Shown piece after piece: positions 60,857 to 64,000 of a stretch of DNA of 64,000 bases (position 1 is the stretch's first letter; each line of letters starts with the position of its first letter). The notes under the pieces were generated by a model. It was not told the DNA's origin. It worked only from the letters and a program-made list of their open reading frames with translations, and made no database searches. The DNA lies in the NCBI GenBank assembly GCA_963848035.1, contig CAWKCD010000001.1, positions 682,001 to 746,000 of the forward strand. The letters are read 5' to 3'. This stretch comes from JAVVHH01 sp963848035. Its GTDB lineage: Bacteria; Pseudomonadota; Alphaproteobacteria; Acetobacterales; Acetobacteraceae. The position numbers and the translations under genes are program-made.

Positions 60857-61914
60857 GTGGCCTTGCCGCCCCGCAGCGCCCGCGCCAGGCTCCACCACTG
60901 CACCACCAGCAGCCCCAGCACCCCGATCGGATGCACCAGCGCGGAGATCACCGGCTGCCGGAACCGCGCAGCCAAGACCAGCCGCAAGCCAACGCCAAAA
61001 CCCAAAGCGCCCGCCGACACCCAACTCGGCGCCAGCACCAACATCACCGCCGGCAGGACCTGCCCGCCCGCCAGGATCACCGTCCAAACCGGCAGCGCAC
61101 CCGCGCGGGCCATGCCCTCCGTGGCGTTCTTGCATAACCCCTCCCAAACCTGCCCGGCATTCTCATACATCCGACACGTCGCGATCCCGCCCGCATCGAA
61201 CAGATCCGTCATCTGCCCCGCCCGCCGGAACGCCCGCGGCAGCATGATCCCGTCATGCAGCGAAGCCCGGATCGCCCCATGCCCGCCCGCCGCCTCATAC
61301 GCCTCCCGCCGCGCGATAAAAAGCTGCCCGCACCCCGCCCCCAACCCGACCGACGCCGACCGCCGCATCATCGCGATCGGCAAGAACCCCAACAGCATGA
61401 AATGGATCAGCGGCAGCAGCAGCACCTCCGACCAGCTCCGCGTCACCTGCCGCGGAAACCCGCTCGCCAGCCCGACCGGATGCCGCTGCATGAACCCCGC
61501 CATCCGTCCCACCGCATCCCGCGACAGCCGAACGTCCGCATCCACGAACACCATCAGCCCATGCGTCGCCGCCTCCGCCAGCACCTGGCAAGCCCGCTGC
61601 TTCCCCGACCAGCCCGGCGGCAAGCCCTCCCCCCGCAACACCCGCAACCGCCCATCCCCGATCCCCGCCAGGATCCAAGCCGTCCCATCCGTGCTCCCAT
61701 CGTCCAGCACGATCAGCTCGACCTCGACCCCCTCGCTCGCCAACACCGCCGCACAAGCCGCAGCGATATTCTTCTCCTCATTCCGCGCCGGGATCAGCAC
61801 CGAAACCTCCGGCATCCCCTCGGCCATCGGCGGCGCCTTCAGCAGCCGCAGATTCGCCATCGCCAACCCGAACGGCCCCGCCGCCAACCCCAGCGCCACC
61901 CACGCCAGGATCAC
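60823..61914 (-). CDS. glycosyltransferase family 2, CrtQ-like (carotenoid glycosylation type)
   Basis: The 363-residue membrane protein has the GT2 start VSVLIPARNEEKNIAAACAAV, the DDGSTDG and FVDADVRLS (DxD) motifs, the PPGWSGKQRACQVLAEAA segment typical of 4,4'-diaponeurosporenoate glycosyltransferase CrtQ, and three hydrophobic helices at the C-terminus, with TWRGRAY at the end. It would glycosylate a carotenoid carboxylate or a similar lipid. GTG 61914 overlaps the acyltransferase stop as GTGA, and it sits in acyltransferase-GT-DUF2141 order. Confidence 0.8.
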   Translation of the reverse strand: MILAWVALGLAAGPFGLAMANLRLLKAPPMAEGMPEVSVLIPARNEEKNIAAACAAVLASEGVEVELIVLDDGSTDGTAWILAGIGDGRLRVLRGEGLPPGWSGKQRACQVLAEAATHGLMVFVDADVRLSRDAVGRMAGFMQRHPVGLASGFPRQVTRSWSEVLLLPLIHFMLLGFLPIAMMRRSASVGLGAGCGQLFIARREAYEAAGGHGAIRASLHDGIMLPRAFRRAGQMTDLFDAGGIATCRMYENAGQVWEGLCKNATEGMARAGALPVWTVILAGGQVLPAVMLVLAPSWVSAGALGFGVGLRLVLAARFRQPVISALVHPIGVLGLLVVQWWSLARALRGGKATWRGRAYTAQS

Positions 61915-62741
61915 TCCCGCCCCCCATGCGACACGTCGATCTTCTGCCCCGTCAGCACCGCCCGTATCCGCCGATACGCCCCATACACCGGCCCCACCGC
62001 CGCACTTCCCGCCAGCAGCCGCACGAACAACCGCGGGTCCCGCGCCTGGCTATCCCGCGCCAACTCGTCCGCCGTCCGCGTCAGCGCCGCCTCGAGTTCC
62101 GACGTCCACTCCGCCACACTCCGCGACCGCCCCGCATCGATCGGCGCCCCGAACCGCGCCAGCGCCTCCGGCTTGCCCTCGTTCCAGAACGTGTATTCCA
62201 GCGCCAACGGCAACACCGTCGCCTCCGGCACGCGCCGCAGCAGATGCGCGATCCCCCCGCGCAACTTGATCGGCCGCGCCCGCACGTCGAAGAACTCCCC
62301 CTGCGCCGTGATCCACAACACGTTCGAAGGCTCCGCCAACACCCGCCCGCACGCCTCGAGGAACCGCGCCGCCCCCCGCCGGCTCTCCAGCTCGATCCCG
62401 AACACCCCCATCCGCTCCAGCAGCCGATACTTCCCCAGCGCCTTCGCATCCATCGGCCCGAACCCCCGCCGACCCGGCAGCAGCTTCGTCTGCAGCAAGA
62501 TGAAGAACGCCGGGTCCCACCACGACGGATGATTGGTGCAGATGATCAGCGGCCGCCCCGAAGGCGTCACCGGCAACCCGCTCCGCGCCACCCGCACCGC
62601 ATTGAATTTACGCCAGAACAACCAGCGCAAATACCAGCCGAACGCCCAAAACAGAAACGCCGAATGCCGCGACGTCGGATCCCCACCAGCAACAGCCCTC
62701 TCCCGCTCGCGGGAAAGGGTCGGGTGAGGGTCATCGGTCAA
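61911..62741 (-). CDS. lysophospholipid-type acyltransferase (PlsC family), carotenoid-ester candidate
   Basis: The 276-residue protein has the acyltransferase H-X4-D motif in CTNHPSWWDPAFF, and GIELESRRGAARFLEACGRVL and ITAQGEFFDVRARPIKLRGG as the second and third conserved blocks. In diapocarotenoid clusters such an enzyme acylates the sugar added by CrtQ. ATG 62741 follows the desaturase-like gene by 20 nt. The first 23 residues include a low-complexity segment PHPTLSRERERA, encoded by a short palindromic repeat (62694-62734), so the real start might be later or the repeat inserted into the gene. Confidence 0.75.
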   Translation of the reverse strand: MTDDPHPTLSRERERAVAGGDPTSRHSAFLFWAFGWYLRWLFWRKFNAVRVARSGLPVTPSGRPLIICTNHPSWWDPAFFILLQTKLLPGRRGFGPMDAKALGKYRLLERMGVFGIELESRRGAARFLEACGRVLAEPSNVLWITAQGEFFDVRARPIKLRGGIAHLLRRVPEATVLPLALEYTFWNEGKPEALARFGAPIDAGRSRSVAEWTSELEAALTRTADELARDSQARDPRLFVRLLAGSAAVGPVYGAYRRIRAVLTGQKIDVSHGGRE

Positions 62742-62760
62742 AGCAGCGACGCGGCCGCTC

Positions 62761-64000
62761 TCATGCGCTCACCTTCGCCGCCATGTCCTGGTTCAGCGTA
62801 TCCGCGGCGATCCAACCGCTCATCAGCACCATCGGCATCCCCGGCCCCGGATGCGCCGCCCCGCCCGCCATGTACAGCCCCGGCAGGTCCCGCGACCGGT
62901 TCCCGGGCTTGAACGCCCCATTCACCTTGCCATGGCTCGCCAATCCGTAGATCGCCCCATCCAGCACCTTGTAGCGCTCATGGATGTCCTGCGGCGTCAG
63001 ATGCCGCTCGAACACGATCCGCTCCTCCAGGTCCGGCATCCCCGCACACCGCTTCAGCTTGTCCAGGATCACCTGCCGGTAGCCCGGCAGCATCTTCGTC
63101 CAATCATGATGCGGCCGCAGATACGGCGTATGCACCAGCACATACAGCGCCTCGCCGCCCTCCGGCGCCGTGCCCGGCTCCGTCCGTGTCGTTGCAGCCA
63201 AATAACAAGTTGGGTCCGGCGCCGGCTCCCCCTTCTTGTAGATCCAGTCGAACTCCTCCTCCGGATCGCGCGAGAACACGAAATCATGGTGCGCCAGGTG
63301 CTCGTACGCCCGGTCCAGCCCCAGATACAGCACCACTCCCGAGCAAGCCGGCTCCCGCTTCCACCGCCGCCCGAACTTCCGCGCCGGCTCCCCGCCCACC
63401 AGCTCGCGCATCGTCCGGACGCTATCCATGTTGGAAACCACCGCCGACAGCCGCACCGTCTCGCCGCTGGCCGTCACCACCCCCGAAGCCCGCCCGTTCT
63501 CCTGCACGATCCGCACCACCTCGGTCGACGGCCGCAGATCGACCCCCAACTCCCCGGCCAACCGCGCCAGCGCCTCCGGCACCGCCCGCGTGCCACCCAT
63601 CGGATACCAAACGCCCAGATCCGTCTGCATGTGCGCGATCGAACACAGCACCGCCGGCGCCGCATACGGCGAGCTGCCGACATACTGCACGAAATGGTCC
63701 AGCATCTGCGCCACCCGCCCATCCGGCACGCGCTTCCTGATCTGCGACGCCACCGACGTCCCCATCTTCAGGCTCAACACGTCCTTCAGCGTCGCCAGGT
63801 CCATGCCCTTGAAGCTGAGCGTGTCCCCGATCCCCTCCACCGACTTCCAGAAGAAGAACTTCTCCGACACCTCGTGCAGGTTCTGGCTGAAATCGATGAA
63901 GTCCCGGAACCCCGCCGAATTCCCCGGCGAGAACGCATCCAGCGTCCGCCGCATCACATCCGCGTCCTCGTGCAAATCCAGCACCGACCCGTCATCGAAG
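62761..64000 (-). CDS. CrtI/CrtN/CrtP-family carotenoid desaturase or oxygenase, N-terminus outside window
   Basis: About 413 residues of C-terminal sequence are visible; the FAD-binding N-terminus lies beyond the right edge. SIAHMQTDLGVWYPMGGTRAVPEALARLA is the internal phytoene-desaturase-type signature. SAVVSNMDSVRTMREL, FDWIYKKGEPAPDPTCYLA and the C-terminal GLYMAGGAAHPGPGMPMVLMSGWIAADTL complete the family. Together with the acyltransferase, CrtQ-like and DUF2141 genes it suggests C30 (diapocarotenoid) synthesis with glycosyl ester formation; desaturase (CrtN) versus oxidase (CrtP) cannot be told here. Confidence 0.85.
   Translation of the reverse strand, partial: FDDGSVLDLHEDADVMRRTLDAFSPGNSAGFRDFIDFSQNLHEVSEKFFFWKSVEGIGDTLSFKGMDLATLKDVLSLKMGTSVASQIRKRVPDGRVAQMLDHFVQYVGSSPYAAPAVLCSIAHMQTDLGVWYPMGGTRAVPEALARLAGELGVDLRPSTEVVRIVQENGRASGVVTASGETVRLSAVVSNMDSVRTMRELVGGEPARKFGRRWKREPACSGVVLYLGLDRAYEHLAHHDFVFSRDPEEEFDWIYKKGEPAPDPTCYLAATTRTEPGTAPEGGEALYVLVHTPYLRPHHDWTKMLPGYRQVILDKLKRCAGMPDLEERIVFERHLTPQDIHERYKVLDGAIYGLASHGKVNGAFKPGNRSRDLPGLYMAGGAAHPGPGMPMVLMSGWIAADTLNQDMAAKVSA

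Overview
The window is very GC-rich, densely coded alphaproteobacterial DNA. A CtrA-family regulator, a fliL/fliM/DUF6468/motE flagellar block, fliI-fliJ, CtrA-type TTAA-N7-TTAA sites, a fused cyanide-synthase-like oxidase, a LOV protein and a CrtI/acyltransferase/glycosyltransferase cluster fit a free-living, motile Acetobacteraceae/Rhodospirillales member. This assignment rests on gene content and protein style only. I see no rRNA, tRNA, insertion sequence, phage or CRISPR array. Layout, left part (1-25 kb): a DsbA-like protein cut by the window edge; a degenerate receiver protein; two unrecognised Ala-rich genes; a class II aldolase with a lipoprotein; a carbamoylase/hydantoinase-type peptidase; an acyltransferase; a tkt-gap-pgk sugar-phosphate block; TspO; small exported proteins; RidA; a CHAP amidase; an acyl-CoA synthetase; a D-2-hydroxyacid dehydrogenase divergent from hyuA-hyuB; and a PhnW-like aminotransferase. 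Middle part (25-46 kb): NAD kinase; a CtrA orthologue whose phosphoacceptor Asp51 is Glu; fliI-fliJ; UDP-glucose dehydrogenase; speD-speE; the minus-strand operon fliL-fliM-DUF6468-motE-910-aa repeat protein; a DMT permease; an aldolase/two-ABC-ATPase/Fe-ADH operon; and TPR and membrane glycosyltransferases. Right part (46-64 kb): a soluble double-PAS chemoreceptor, an outer-membrane transporter-like protein, an HD hydrolase, a Tat amidohydrolase, a short LOV protein, cbpA-cbpM, an arsR-aqpS-arsC-arsH-MFS operon with a palindromic operator, a single-chain HcnABC-like oxidase, a micro-ORF unit with a 17-nt Shine-Dalgarno, and a carotenoid-glycosyl-ester-type cluster cut by the right edge. Two general features stand out. 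First, about fifteen single-base frame breaks hit eleven otherwise intact genes, almost all of them apparent +1 insertions in G/C runs. That looks like sequence error rather than decay, so I describe those genes as whole genes with an apparent frameshift. Second, a dispersed 85-150 bp palindromic intergenic repeat (8.1, 13.5 and 25.5 kb) changes its stem bases in a compensated way. The best candidates for new biology are the CtrA D51E protein with nearby CtrA boxes, the ultra-long Shine-Dalgarno micro-ORF/terminator unit, the HcnABC fusion, the covarying repeat, and a probable CTG start for speE.
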